A stretch of DNA of 64,000 nt from Ustilago trichophora. Its lineage: Eukaryota > Basidiomycota > Ustilaginomycetes > Ustilaginales > Ustilaginaceae. Position numbers and translations under genes: made by a program. Location of the stretch: contig OOIN01000014.1 in NCBI GenBank assembly GCA_900323505.1, positions 124,001 to 188,000 of the forward strand, given 5' to 3'. The first letter of the stretch is position 1. The number at the start of each line of letters is the position of its first letter. This document shows, piece by piece, positions 9,811-19,712 of the stretch. The notes under the pieces are model-generated. The model saw nothing but the letters and a program-made list of their open reading frames with translations. It was not told the origin of the DNA and searched no databases.

Positions 9811-10919
9811 TCATTTGAAACTGAACCATCGCCTACTATCAGATCTTGCACTGTGACTACTCGCTGATTCGCTTGCTTCGCTTATCCCGCTCGTTGCTGC
9901 GCTTCCACTACCATCACCACCACCACCACCAGCACTGCCCCTCAATCTTTCAGACACGGCCTTTGGGGAAGCAAAGTTGAATGAGGAATTGACACGTTTG
10001 ACGATAAATTTTTTCAACCTTTCCAACCTTCCGCTCCCCTTCCTTCCCGTCCGGATTGGTCTGTTACCCTTGGATCTCTCCTCGTACTGCAGCTGCTGTC
10101 GCTGCTGGTGATAGTTCTGTACGGTTGAAGGTGTCATTTCACTCTGTTCTTTGGCGAAATGCGTTCCACGCGGGGCAGAAATTCTCAAAGCCATTGGCAG
10201 GGCATCTTCTTGAACAGCAACTCGTCTTCGCGATGGAGAGGTGGATAAAAGCGCTTGAGGGGAAGATGTAGAGGTAGAGCTGGAAATGCGTGGAGAGAGG
10301 GCGGCCCAGATCTGGAAATTTTCTTGGGCACTTGAGATGCTTGCTGGATAGGGTTTTGGTGGACTAGGTGATAGTTCAGCGGGGTGTGGATGGGTTGCGT
10401 AGATCCATTGTTGGGTTTCTTTCGAGGTATGACTCTGGTTTGTGGAGATCAAGGTGTCTGTGTAAGTTGGTCAGAACAGACTGCAGAAAAAAAAGAAAGT
10501 AGAAGAGAGAGAGGGAGAGAGAGATGTAGCGAAAAGTTTGTGCTTACCCGAGGAGAATACAACGGCTGCGGAAATTTTGAGGCAGGCCCTGATTGCGAAT
10601 TATCGTTCCATCCGTGCTGCTGAACCTCATGATGATGATAAGGTCCAACGTGATCATGGCTAGAAAGTGATGGAGAGGAGTCGAGATGTAACAGTGACAA
10701 CTCCTCTTCGACAATCTCCTCTGGTTCAGGAGAGGACTGCGTATAAGCCAAATAGTCAGAGAGTACATTCTTACCCTTCTCGAGCAACTTTTCCCCCATA
10801 CCACCACCACGTATCATTGGTAGAGCCAATGTCAACTGCCCTGCCAAACCCGCTATCAGTGACATCAACAGTAGGATCGGATGGCATCCTCTTTGTTGGT
10901 TTGATCTGATGAACTGCAT
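9811..10919 (-). CDS. Predicted secreted protein of unknown function (two exons), effector candidate
   Basis: Proposed exons 10919-10548 and 10434-9811, 331 residues. The ATG at 10919 begins MQFIRSNQQRGCHP followed by a hydrophobic core (ILLLMSLIAGLAGQLTLALP), a signal peptide or signal anchor. Exon 1 ends at a GTAAGC donor (10547-10542). The acceptor I chose (CCAG, 10438-10435) is the only nearby AG that keeps the downstream frame open; two closer AGs lead at once to stops. Exon 2 is Ser/Pro/Gln-rich, then basic (GRKGSGRLERLKKFIVKRV) and ends in a Gly/Ser-rich tail with RRWFSFK. No known domain was recognised. The exon 1 frame and exon 2 frame look coding; the exact junction is less sure. 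Confidence 0.55.
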
Positions 10920-11507
10920 CCTTTGCTACTACGTCGGGTTTTGCCAGATTTGCCTTCCAAGTGTGTAAACTTTTAGACCAGAGACGTTGCAAAAGAAGAA
11001 GGAGGAGGAAATACGGAGCCTATGAACTTTATACACAGCTCAAGCACCGATTTCAAGCGCTACTTCGGTCCGACCATCTGTAAAAAAAAAAAAAAACCAA
11101 AAAACAAGAAACCACATCCGGTAGCCGCCGTAGCCAGCTCATGAAACTTCATCTTGATCATGCCCGCCATGATCGGAAGCCTAACTTTATCCCTTTGTTC
11201 ACTCACAATTGCTCAAGGACTGAATTGGATTAATGGCCGGCCAAAACGGATGCGGGTTTCCCACGGTCCGCCATCCCATCGACGTTCCATTTCTTGCTTT
11301 ACTATGGAGCTTAGGTCGGAAGAAAGGGATTCGAACTCGGTCCCAACGGATCGTGAATGCAGTCGGAGTTTCTCCTGGTTGAGCAGCTTTTTACTATTGT
11401 GTGATCGTATCGTGTCGCCTAAAAGTACATGTAGCCGAATCTAAAGGTGTGAGTATATCACAAAGGTTGGGGAAGGGAACAGCGTTGAGCTGTCCATCAC
11501 TTTCTTC
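10920..11507. other. Intergenic: promoter of the 9.8-10.9 kb gene and 3' region of the LOG-ABC gene
   Basis: A 14-base A run at 11081-11097 and unsupported short ORFs only. A TTCGAAT element on the minus strand near 11328 resembles a tRNA B box but has no matching stem (see rejected items). Confidence 0.5.
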
Positions 11508-13175
11508 TCAACGAGTGACAGTCTGAGAATAATCGTACTTGCTGAAAAACCTTTCCGAATCGGTAGTCTCATTCTGCCTATTGGCACCTCTCCTCCTACC
11601 TCTCTTCTCCTCTTCCTGAGCTCGGACCACTTTGTCCTCCCTCAACCAGGCCAGGGAGACGTTGAGCAGGGGCGAGAGATCGCGATCCTTGTCTGCGGCT
11701 GCGGTGGGCGGAAGAGCGGCGATGTCGGCTGGATTGGTAGCCGGCCAATCGATGGGTAGGGTTGTAGTGGTAGTGCCGAGCCTCATGTGGGCTAGATGGG
11801 TGGGGAAGCTCTGCAATCCGTCGAAGATGTGCGTTGCATAGATAATCGTTGCACCTCTCTCCTCGGTCTCCTGTTGCAAGAAATCGAGCAGATCTGCACG
11901 AACCTGAACGTCGAGATCCACAGTAACTTCGTCGAGCAGCAGAAGATCCCAGGGTTCCATCAAACCCATACACAGCTGAACTCGGCGTCTTTCGCCATCC
12001 GAGATGGCATGCATATGCCAGGTGAGATCGACATCGAGAATATCGAGCAACCGATCTCGGCGCGCCTTGTGACGGTATCCGCCGACAGAGTCGAGGAAGG
12101 TAGATACGACAATGTCGGATCGAACGACGGGATTCATGGCCCATTCGGTGCCCAAGTAAGTGACGCCGGAGGGGGAATCGCGGAAGACGTCCTTGCCAAA
12201 GACGCGTACTTTGGAATCGCAGAGTTTCTTGCCAGCGAGCAGACGGAGCAGGGTTGATTTTCCGGCTCCGTTGGCACCGATCAGGAGGCAGCGAGATCCA
12301 CGCTTGAGGTGAATGTTGCAGTGCTCGAGAGAAGGGGGGATGTCGGGGTTGAAGGTGAAAGTGAGATCGGAGACTTCCACGGCGAGATTCTCGCCCTCGG
12401 CGAGTTGGAGAGATTTGGAGGCGGCATTGTCGATGACACCACCATCAGCGGTGCTGACGGGGCCCTGAGGCTTGTTCCAATCCCAGTAGCCGGCACCGTT
12501 GGAAGAGAGCTCCTTGGCAAGGCGCACGGCTTCTGCGAGAACGGCGTCACCGCATCCGTCAATGTTGGCAGGATCGCAGTCGACAAAACTGATGAGCTGC
12601 TGTCCAGCTTTCGAAATGAAACCTTCTTCCACAGCATGATCAACCATTTGCTTGAGCGGGCTGTAAAATCCATTGACATTGAGCAACACCATGGGTTTGC
12701 GGTGGATTCCCAACTGCGTCCAGGTAACCATCTCCATGACCTCTTCAAAAGTTCCATATCCACCGGGAAGGCCGATAAAGCCGAGGTTGCTCTCTTCGGC
12801 CATGCGCTGTTTCCTCTCGTGCATCGACTGGACGACAACGGTTTCGACGTTGCCAGTGCCGGCGGAGGGGTTGAGAATGGTGGGACCGGTACCTTCGTTG
12901 GAGACGACGGTGGGCTGACCGGGCTTGTGACCTGGATGACCTGCGGGGACGGTGGTAGCCATGACTTGAGGAATGACACCGAGAACGTTTCCGCCAGCTT
13001 CGAAGACGGCTTGGGAGACACCGCTCATACAACCGCGAGAACCTCCGCCATAGACAAGACGGTAGTTGTGCTTGGCAATGGCATGACCGACGCTAGCGGC
13101 AGCAGCCATGTATTCGGGCTTGATACCTGGGGACGAGCCACAAAAGACGCATATCGAGTCGGTGAATTCGGTCAT
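11508..13175 (-). CDS. Fusion protein: LOG-family phosphoribohydrolase domain plus Caf16-like ABC ATPase
   Basis: Single uninterrupted exon, 555 residues from ATG 13175 (the frame extends three codons further only to a TTG). Residues about 5-215 are a LOG domain: CVFCGSSPG at 9-17, YGGGSRGCMSGV near 42-53, SMHERKQRM near 117-125 and the signature PGGYGTFEE at 138-146. LOG enzymes release free cytokinin base from the riboside 5'-monophosphate; fungal relatives may act on other nucleotides. After a linker (about 216-264) follows an ABC ATPase: Walker A GANGAGKST 300-308, signature SDGERRRVQ 392-400, Walker B LLLLDE 411-416 and switch His in ATH 447-449, resembling the soluble Caf16/ABCI group linked to Ccr4-Not in yeast. 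No membrane segment. About 20 extra residues lie inside the LOG part (about 74-110). All catalytic motifs of both halves look intact. Confidence 0.9.
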   Translation of the reverse strand: MTEFTDSICVFCGSSPGIKPEYMAAAASVGHAIAKHNYRLVYGGGSRGCMSGVSQAVFEAGGNVLGVIPQVMATTVPAGHPGHKPGQPTVVSNEGTGPTILNPSAGTGNVETVVVQSMHERKQRMAEESNLGFIGLPGGYGTFEEVMEMVTWTQLGIHRKPMVLLNVNGFYSPLKQMVDHAVEEGFISKAGQQLISFVDCDPANIDGCGDAVLAEAVRLAKELSSNGAGYWDWNKPQGPVSTADGGVIDNAASKSLQLAEGENLAVEVSDLTFTFNPDIPPSLEHCNIHLKRGSRCLLIGANGAGKSTLLRLLAGKKLCDSKVRVFGKDVFRDSPSGVTYLGTEWAMNPVVRSDIVVSTFLDSVGGYRHKARRDRLLDILDVDLTWHMHAISDGERRRVQLCMGLMEPWDLLLLDEVTVDLDVQVRADLLDFLQQETEERGATIIYATHIFDGLQSFPTHLAHMRLGTTTTTLPIDWPATNPADIAALPPTAAADKDRDLSPLLNVSLAWLREDKVVRAQEEEKRGRRRGANRQNETTDSERFFSKYDYSQTVTR

Positions 13176-13714
13176 CTTGTCCAACGGCTAGATCGATTGG
13201 ATGCGATGGTAATGGTGGGAAGAAAACAAGACAAAAAGCCTGGTTGATAAAGGTAAGAGAAGAAGTAGAAAGAGGAGTCAGATCGATGCGGGGGAGAAGA
13301 TGAATCGATGGTTGGCTGAGCATGCATCTGAGAAGCAGCAAACGTGCCGACAAAAGACTGTGCACCCTTACTAAAGCATTTCAACTCCACACAGAGTCAC
13401 ACTTTCTTCTTTTTTCTTTCCAGGCTTGGATTGTTATACTTTGAATAAATGACACGTTGAAAAAACTCTGTCGGCGCTTTCGGCGACTAAAGGCGGGGCA
13501 GAGCAATGCATGCAGAGATGTCGGTACAGCCGCCGATGGTTTGAGGGTCATGGTCTGTGCTTGTCCTATCTCGACTGGCAGATGGTCCCAACCATCAGTC
13601 TCAACACACACTTACACGCACACTCTCACACACACACATAGATCAGCCGGATCGAGCATATATAGCCACAACAAGAGAAGCGTCAATCTAGTTTCAACAC
13701 TTCCGCAACACAAG
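13176..13714. promoter_or_regulatory. Divergent promoter region between the LOG-ABC gene and the PhyH gene
   Basis: Two genes start on opposite strands 539 bases apart. The region holds a CA-rich tract (13606-13640) and a TATATA stretch near 13660, about 55 bases before the PhyH start. The PhyH frame is open back to 13457, but that part is Thr/His-rich repeat translation and not conserved. Confidence 0.5.
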
Positions 13715-14855
13715 ATGGTGGAAGCTACGAATCCCAACATTGACGCAGCGTCACGTCTCAGAACACGGGGCTATGACCCTGACACGCTACTACAACAATA
13801 CCGCGATCAAGGATTCGTCATCATCGACGGCATTCTCTCCACTGAACCCTCCTCTCCACTTTATATCGACACGCTTCGCCAATGCGCTGACAAGGCAACC
13901 CAACTCACTCGCGATGGACACTGGCCACACCGCAGAGTGGTAGGGAACGCTTTCCCACCTTTCACCAAAAACAACCGAGATAGCTGGGGCGTGCAGCATA
14001 TCATGAATCCTCACCTCGACACTCTTGTAGCGTCTCCTGCATCTCTATCAGACACGTTCCAGCAGTTCTATGGGAGCCCGCTGCTGCTCGATGTTGCATC
14101 GCTGTTGGTTGGAGCCGAGGTGGAAGAATTGCAGATGGAACTGTTCAATCTCCTTATCAATCCTTCTTCCCACCGATTTGCGCTGGGCTGGCATCGAGAC
14201 GACATTCGAGGCGACGTATCTTCGACAGAAGAACAGATCCGTTTAAACACGCCAACGTATGGCGTCCAGTTCAACACTGCGCTCTACAACGATGACTGTC
14301 TATTTATCGTCCCTGGCACACACCGTCGACTTCGTACCCCAGCAGAGATCCACGCAAACCAGGCCAAAGCTCCCTCAGCCACCCTTGTCAACAGCGACGA
14401 CCAAGAAGAAACAAGGACAGAACAAGGCTTTGCCCAAGATGGAACGTGGATAGGCGTCGATCCACCCAACACGCTCCGAGTTCAACTCCAACCAGGACAG
14501 ACGGCCTTTTATTCGCAAAGAATCCTTCACCGCGCCAGCTATCTTCCAAGTGCCAAACGCGCCACCTTACACGGATGCTTCGGAGACGCTTCCGAAGGCG
14601 GAAAGGGAGCAGCAGAGAGAGCCAGAAACGTCCTCCAGCACGGTGTCGAATGGATGCGAGATCCCAAGTTTGGCAAACATCTCCCAGATACTTTGAAGCC
14701 TAGTAAGTTCAGCCACATACACTCTATCGCATTGTACCGGAAAGAATGGATAGTTGCTGATAATTCTGATTCGAGATACAGTGTGGGCCAACTTGATTCG
14801 TATGGATGCCGCTTATGCGGACAAGCAGCTGGGCTTCTCGCTAGATAACGACTAG
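13715..14855 (+). CDS. Phytanoyl-CoA dioxygenase (PhyH) family Fe(II)/2-oxoglutarate oxygenase
   Basis: Exons 13715-14702 and 14782-14855; the intron 14703-14781 has a GTAAGT donor and ACAG acceptor. The split start A|TG of codon Met rejoins KP to MWANLIRMDAAYADKQLGFSLDND, a normal family C-terminus; reading through the intron would give a false tail. The protein has 353 residues. DQGFVIIDGIL near 29-39 is the PhyH beginning, LGWHRDD supplies the iron ligands His and Asp (about 158-162), and the distal His is in ILHRASYLP with the 2-oxoglutarate Arg shortly after (KRATLHG). It should be a soluble non-heme iron oxygenase; the substrate cannot be told from sequence. Similar fungal proteins are annotated only as PhyH domain proteins. 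Confidence 0.85.
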
Positions 14856-15300
14856 CTAGAAGAGTCTGTAAAATGAAACGCACCAAAATGTGCTTGCAGA
14901 TCGGCCCATCGTGAATGGTTGAAAGAGAGGAAGAGACACATACAAACGTTGTTACCTGCCGCGGCGACAAATTGTACTGTCAAAGTGTGTTGGTGTGTGC
15001 TGTGCTGCGCCCTTAAAGCGAGATTTCAGGGTCCCTTTTCTTTTTGGTGATTTATGACTTTCGACAAGCGAGAGACAGATTCCGTGCTTTGTTTGATTTC
15101 TTACGCCAAACTGCATCTCTTTCTACTGTAAATCTCCACACTTTGATTTGAGGCTATCTGATCTCGCTCGCTGCTTCCAGCTCGTCACTCCTTGTCAATC
15201 TACACCTCTTCCAAGCAGCGTCACATCTGCTTCTTCTTCCGCAACCACCATCACCCTTTTTCACTTTAGCTCCTCGTAACAGTAGGGACCACCAGTCACG
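14856..15300. other. Intergenic: PhyH 3' region and promoter of a small membrane protein gene
   Basis: Pyrimidine-rich from about 15100 to the ATG at 15301. One TACTGTA at 15125-15131. No gene seen. Confidence 0.5.
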
Positions 15301-15579
15301 ATGAGTCAATGCCCACTAGGATTCAAAGGCACACCGCCGCCAGGTCACCCCAAAGTCGCTGGTCTCGAAAACGCTTCCCCCGCCAGCGATGCTGCAACCA
15401 CTCCAGCAGGTGCATCCGAAAAGGATGGCTGGAATCCTTGGTTGCTGCTGGTTGTCGATGCAGTCTTCATTCTGGCTGCTATTTACATTGCAAGAAACGG
15501 CCTTCCAAGAGCGATAGCCGATCCCATCAAGGCGCTGTTGGGCAAGACCCAGCACAAGATCGAGGCCAAGACAGAGTAA
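15301..15579 (+). CDS. Small single-pass membrane protein of unknown function
   Basis: Single exon, 92 residues. The N-terminus MSQCPLGFKGTPPPGHP carries a Cys-Pro dipeptide like those in heme-regulatory motifs, but one such dipeptide is weak evidence. Residues about 45-62 (PWLLLVVDAVFILAAIYIA) form one transmembrane helix, followed by a basic amphipathic end (RAIADPIKALLGKTQHKIEAK). The composition, good ATG context and pyrimidine-rich leader support a real gene. It could be a mitochondrial or ER membrane microprotein; I do not recognise the family. Confidence 0.65.
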   Translation: MSQCPLGFKGTPPPGHPKVAGLENASPASDAATTPAGASEKDGWNPWLLLVVDAVFILAAIYIARNGLPRAIADPIKALLGKTQHKIEAKTE

Positions 15580-16265
15580 AGCATTCTCTTCCTCATCATT
15601 TCAACACTCAAGCAAGCAATCAGAATCGCTGTCAAGGTGACAGATCGATCAAGTTTGCACAGCAAATCACGATCGGATGGCCAAACAGCCGCTCTAGACA
15701 GCAACATACCTTTGATCAAGCCATTTCAGCTCTCTCTGCTCCCAGGGCTCTCGGCTATCCTTTTCATCTGTTCGAAGCTCAGTCTGCGGCCTCTAGACCC
15801 AGCAAATGATCGGCATTGGCTTCTTCAGCCGCATTCCAACCTTCTCACTGCCGCCCATACACTGTAAATCTATCTATTGTACATCACATATCCCGTTAAT
15901 GCATTGCAAAGCTTTGATCCGACCCACCACGGCTTGCACTCTGTGATGAGCCTTGCCTCGTCGTCAAGATTCGCTCGAGATGCATCTCTACGTCTCAACT
16001 GTGCGAATGAAAGACAGTTGTTTGAAGATGGATCGGGATCGATCGGGCCGAAATGTCTGAAAGAAGCGGTTGACGTGGCCAAAAAGTCTTAAATTCGCCG
16101 ACACATGCACTCGTTAACTTAATTCTCAAAATACCTTCATGCACAAAACTCCGCTCCTCTGGAATGACCAACAAGGAGCAAGACGAAACAGGAGTGTTGT
16201 TCTCCCTTTTTTGTTGTCCTTCATCTTGATTACTCCACCACCACATCAAATACCCTCAAGAAACA
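15580..16265. other. Intergenic between the small membrane protein gene and HUT1
   Basis: No coding sequence recognised; short open frames on both strands lack domains or codon bias. Confidence 0.5.
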
Positions 16266-17555
16266 ATGACATTGATACAGCTCGGCCTGTGTGCCAGCTC
16301 CATCTATACTACCTTTTTGATATGGGGTCTTCTTCAGGAACGACGTAAGTTACACCTGCTCTCTCCTACCACACGCACACACAAAATTGGAACAAGGGTC
16401 GGTATTGATATGGCTGGTTGTGTTGCACTTTTTCAACCAACATCAATAGTGACCAAGACGCCCTATATTTCGTCAGCGACACTGCTGCATCCCAATCCGC
16501 AGCCGGACTACTTTCGCTCGCCCCTCTTTCTCAACACGGTCCAGGCGGTGTTTTCATCAATCGTAGCGTGCATCTATCTCCTCGTGAGGAATCGAGGCTC
16601 CGACAGACCGGTTTCTCACATTCTTGGTCTGCATACTCTCGCACCTAATGGCATCCCTCCACAAGCAAAGCAGAATGGATCCTCTACTACCTCCAGCAAC
16701 GGCATCCCTGCTGAGCCTCCTGCGTCTCGATGGATCTCTCCACTCCTCTCACGCTACATTGCCATCGCCGCCCTTCAGAGCACTGCTTCTCAACTCGGTT
16801 TCCTCAGTCTCCGCTACATTTCCTATCCCACTTTGACCCTTGCCAAATCATGCAAGCTCGTCCCAGTGCTTATAATGAATGTCGTCCTTTACCGACGTAA
16901 ATTCGCCGGCTACAAATATGCAGTTGTTGGATTAGTCACTTTTGGGATTTGGCTCTTTATGGCTTTCGCCCCCGCTAAACCGGGCAAGAAGTCAAAGGGT
17001 CCCGAGAGCAGCAGTCTCGTCGGTCTGTTGCTCTGCTTGCTAAACCTCATTCTTGATGGTGCAACCAACAGTACCCAGGATGAAGTGTTTTCCAGATTCG
17101 GCCGCAAAACCGTCTCGGCAGGACAGATGATGTTGGTCATGAACGCCATTTCTGCCCTCCTCATGTCTCTCACCCTCTCCCTGCCTCTCCCCTTCCTTTC
17201 CACCCCAGGACAACCTACACAGCTCGCAACAGCATTGGCATTCACACAAAAACATCCAGAGGTCTGGAGAGACATCATCGCCTACGCCCTCGCAGGTGCC
17301 ATTGGACAGGTGTCAATCTTTGAAACTTTGGAGCGATTTGGAAGTCTAACGCTGGTTTCCATCACGGTGACGAGAAAGTTGTTTACCATGCTGCTAAGCG
17401 TGATAGTATACAAGCACGAGCTGAGCCGGCTGCAGTGGGTAGGTGTTGGAGTGGTGTTTGCCGGGATTGGAATCGAGGCAAGGGAAAAGAGAAGGGAAGG
17501 GCTGGCCAAGAAGGTTTTGCACGATGAGAAGAAGGCGCTTGCCAAAGATGCTTAG
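16266..17555 (+). CDS. HUT1: UDP-galactose/nucleotide-sugar transporter Hut1 (SLC35B1 family)
   Basis: Exons 16266-16344 and 16450-17555. The intron (16345-16449, GTAAGT...ATAG) is 105 nt, a multiple of three and free of stops, so an unspliced translation would wrongly stay open; splicing gives the family sequence FLIWGLLQERLTKTPY. Product 394 residues with about ten hydrophobic segments. Further SLC35B features are the RYISYPTLTLAKSCKLVPVL block and the C-terminal VSIFETLERFGSLTLVSITVTRKLFTMLLSV block. Hut1 sits in the ER membrane and is linked to nucleotide-sugar or ATP/ADP exchange needed for ER folding and glycosylation (family knowledge). Confidence 0.92.
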   Translation: MTLIQLGLCASSIYTTFLIWGLLQERRKLHLLSPTTRTHKIGTRVGIDMAGCVALFQPTSIVTKTPYISSATLLHPNPQPDYFRSPLFLNTVQAVFSSIVACIYLLVRNRGSDRPVSHILGLHTLAPNGIPPQAKQNGSSTTSSNGIPAEPPASRWISPLLSRYIAIAALQSTASQLGFLSLRYISYPTLTLAKSCKLVPVLIMNVVLYRRKFAGYKYAVVGLVTFGIWLFMAFAPAKPGKKSKGPESSSLVGLLLCLLNLILDGATNSTQDEVFSRFGRKTVSAGQMMLVMNAISALLMSLTLSLPLPFLSTPGQPTQLATALAFTQKHPEVWRDIIAYALAGAIGQVSIFETLERFGSLTLVSITVTRKLFTMLLSVIVYKHELSRLQWVGVGVVFAGIGIEAREKRREGLAKKVLHDEKKALAKDA

Positions 17556-17891
17556 CTTATTTTAGGGTTCCGACTCTTAGAATAGACGGTTTGTTTTTAC
17601 TTCTCGTCTTTTGTGTGCGTTTGTGATGATCAGATACGGAAATGCACTACACGAGAAACTCTGTTGATGAGGCAGAGGTGAGGGTTGGCAAGGATGGTGA
17701 GTGAATCGCAGGAATCGGGAACCAAAATCTCGCGATTGGGATTTTGCGCGCACGGCTAAAATTGGGTGTACTGTCAAGCAGCAAAAGCGAAGAGAAGCTT
17801 TCTCTTGCTTGTCCTTCCTCCACTCTGCAACTCTTTTTTGCATCCTTGCTTCCTTGTCATCCCGACATCATCAACTGGATAGGTACGCAAC
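17556..17891. other. Short intergenic region, HUT1 3' end and next promoter
   Basis: No gene seen; pyrimidine-rich before the ATG at 17892. Confidence 0.5.
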
Positions 17892-19712
17892 ATGAAGCCA
17901 TTACTACGATCCATACCAGCCTCTCGGCTAGGCGTATCCTCTTACATGCAGAGATCGCTACTCGCCAATCGCTCTCTATCAACCATGCGAGTTGTTCGCC
18001 CAACTCCAACAGCAACACCATATTCTGCTCGCCTTACCCAGCCACTGCCCATCGCTTCAGTAGCACGTCCCTACTCAACGGCGCCGAACAGCCACCAAGT
18101 AATGGAATCTTTCGGAACACCCTTTGCCCAATTCGTCTATACTATCTCCCGAATTGCCCGTATCATCACTTTTACCGCCCTCGGCGTCGCCACCATTGGC
18201 GTAGTGTCGTTCGAAGCAGCTCATCAGTACGTCGAGCACGTCGCCATGCCCTCCTCTTCGCCTTCCTCCTCCTCTTCTTCTGGTCAAGATGAATTCGGTT
18301 GGACCCAACAGGCGCTTGAAGAAAGCTGGTCCGGATCGACCAAGCACACCGGCACAGATCCACGTTTGGGCATCAAAGGTCGTCATGCAGTCCGATCCGC
18401 CTGGATGTGTGTCAACTGGGGAGGCGGAATTTCTCCCAGCGTCATGTTTGGCGGCAACTCTGGTAGCTCCGGTCTAGGAAGAACGGCTGTCACGACTATG
18501 GAAGGTGCCAAGACACTCAAAGTCGAAGATGGAATGATTCTGGCTATGCAGTATCTCAACCTCGCCGTCAAAATCGCTGCCAGCAAAGGGATCAAGCTCC
18601 CCGACACGGACGGCATCCGTGCTGGACTGGTCAGCGACAGTGTAGCCAGGGAACAGCTCAAGAACGCAGACCCACTTGCCGTCGCCTTGGAGGGTAGGCT
18701 AGCAGCTGTAAAGGAAAGACAGGGTAGCAGAGGAGCGTTGGAGTCGGCTATTGCGAGCTACGAGAGGCTTTACGATGTTGCATCCATGACTCAAAGTGAG
18801 GAGGAAACCGAGGGAGAGAGGGCGAGTAAGCTGGTCAGACTAGCGACAAAGCTGGGAGACCTTCATTCGGCGTTGGAGAAGAGAGAGGAGGCGGAGGAGT
18901 GGTTAAATAGGGCCGTCGGCATTGCTGCTTCAGCTGGAGCGAGCACGCCTGATCTACACAATACGCGAACCGTTACTGCTCCTGAAGCCGTTGCCAAGGA
19001 AGAGAAGAAAAGTCGATTTGGAGGCTGGTTCTCTTCCTCTGCCAAGTCTTCTTCCCCACCTGCAGTAGTTACAACAACTTCAACACCAGCAGCACCAGCA
19101 GCACCAGTAATGGCCTCTCCAACCGGTGCGCCCGCGGCTGCGGCACCTACACCTGCCCTCACACGAGCCCTGATCACCGCCCTAGTCTCCAAATCAGCAT
19201 TCCACGCACAAACCCCCAACCCATCCTCGCTTCAAATCGCCCTTCAAACCCAAATGTCGGCCCTTCAACTTTCTTCCGCTGAAGAGAACCGCCTCCTCAC
19301 CCCTCCTCCTTCTTCTGGGGTAAGTGCAGAACTCCACAATCTGTGGCTAACACATTATCAGAGCGTCCTCGATTTGCATGTAGCCGAGACGATTTTTGCG
19401 CTCACGCGAAAAGACGGCTCTGGGTCGACATCCAAATTGATCCCAACCTCGTGGTTCAAGGGTCACGAAAAGAAAGGGTCGAAGAGTATCGAGTGGATCA
19501 ATCAGGCGGATTTGCGCGCAGCAAGCGTGATCAAGGCGCTTGAAGAAGGAGGTGCAAAGAAGGGAGGGAAAAATCAAGAGGATACAGTGCAATTGGCGCT
19601 GAAATGGACAAATGATAAAGCAGTCAAATTGACAGCAGGTAGAGTGTTGAGAGATGCAAAGAGAGTTCAGAGTGCCGCTGGGAGGTGTAGGCTGACTTTG
19701 GAGGCGTTGTAA
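17892..19712 (+). CDS. Mitochondrial inner-membrane TPR-type protein, Mgr3-like candidate
   Basis: Single exon, 606 residues. The first 65 residues are rich in Arg and Ser without acidic residues (SRLGVSSYMQRSLLANRSLSTMRVVRP), a mitochondrial presequence. A transmembrane helix follows at about 86-106 (IARIITFTALGVATIGVVSF). The soluble part has helical pairs that look like TPR units, for example DGMILAMQYLNLAVKIAASKG and KLGDLHSALEKREEAEEWLNRAVGIA, and Ala/Pro-rich linkers. Presequence, one TM and TPRs is the layout of Mgr3, the substrate adaptor of the i-AAA (Yme1) protease, but I see no diagnostic motif, so the name is a suggestion. The Ala/Pro/Thr linker near 390-420 is low complexity. Confidence 0.7.
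   Translation: MKPLLRSIPASRLGVSSYMQRSLLANRSLSTMRVVRPTPTATPYSARLTQPLPIASVARPYSTAPNSHQVMESFGTPFAQFVYTISRIARIITFTALGVATIGVVSFEAAHQYVEHVAMPSSSPSSSSSSGQDEFGWTQQALEESWSGSTKHTGTDPRLGIKGRHAVRSAWMCVNWGGGISPSVMFGGNSGSSGLGRTAVTTMEGAKTLKVEDGMILAMQYLNLAVKIAASKGIKLPDTDGIRAGLVSDSVAREQLKNADPLAVALEGRLAAVKERQGSRGALESAIASYERLYDVASMTQSEEETEGERASKLVRLATKLGDLHSALEKREEAEEWLNRAVGIAASAGASTPDLHNTRTVTAPEAVAKEEKKSRFGGWFSSSAKSSSPPAVVTTTSTPAAPAAPVMASPTGAPAAAAPTPALTRALITALVSKSAFHAQTPNPSSLQIALQTQMSALQLSSAEENRLLTPPPSSGVSAELHNLWLTHYQSVLDLHVAETIFALTRKDGSGSTSKLIPTSWFKGHEKKGSKSIEWINQADLRAASVIKALEEGGAKKGGKNQEDTVQLALKWTNDKAVKLTAGRVLRDAKRVQSAAGRCRLTLEAL

Noticed and set aside
9398..9851. Overlapping minus-strand ORFs after the secreted-protein gene, considered as transposon remnant
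   Set aside because: No reverse transcriptase, integrase or transposase motif, no terminal repeats, and no consistent frame.
11300..11420. Possible tRNA gene on the minus strand (TTCGAAT box)
   Set aside because: The T-arm stem does not pair (only two of five positions) and no A box or acceptor stem is found at the right distance.
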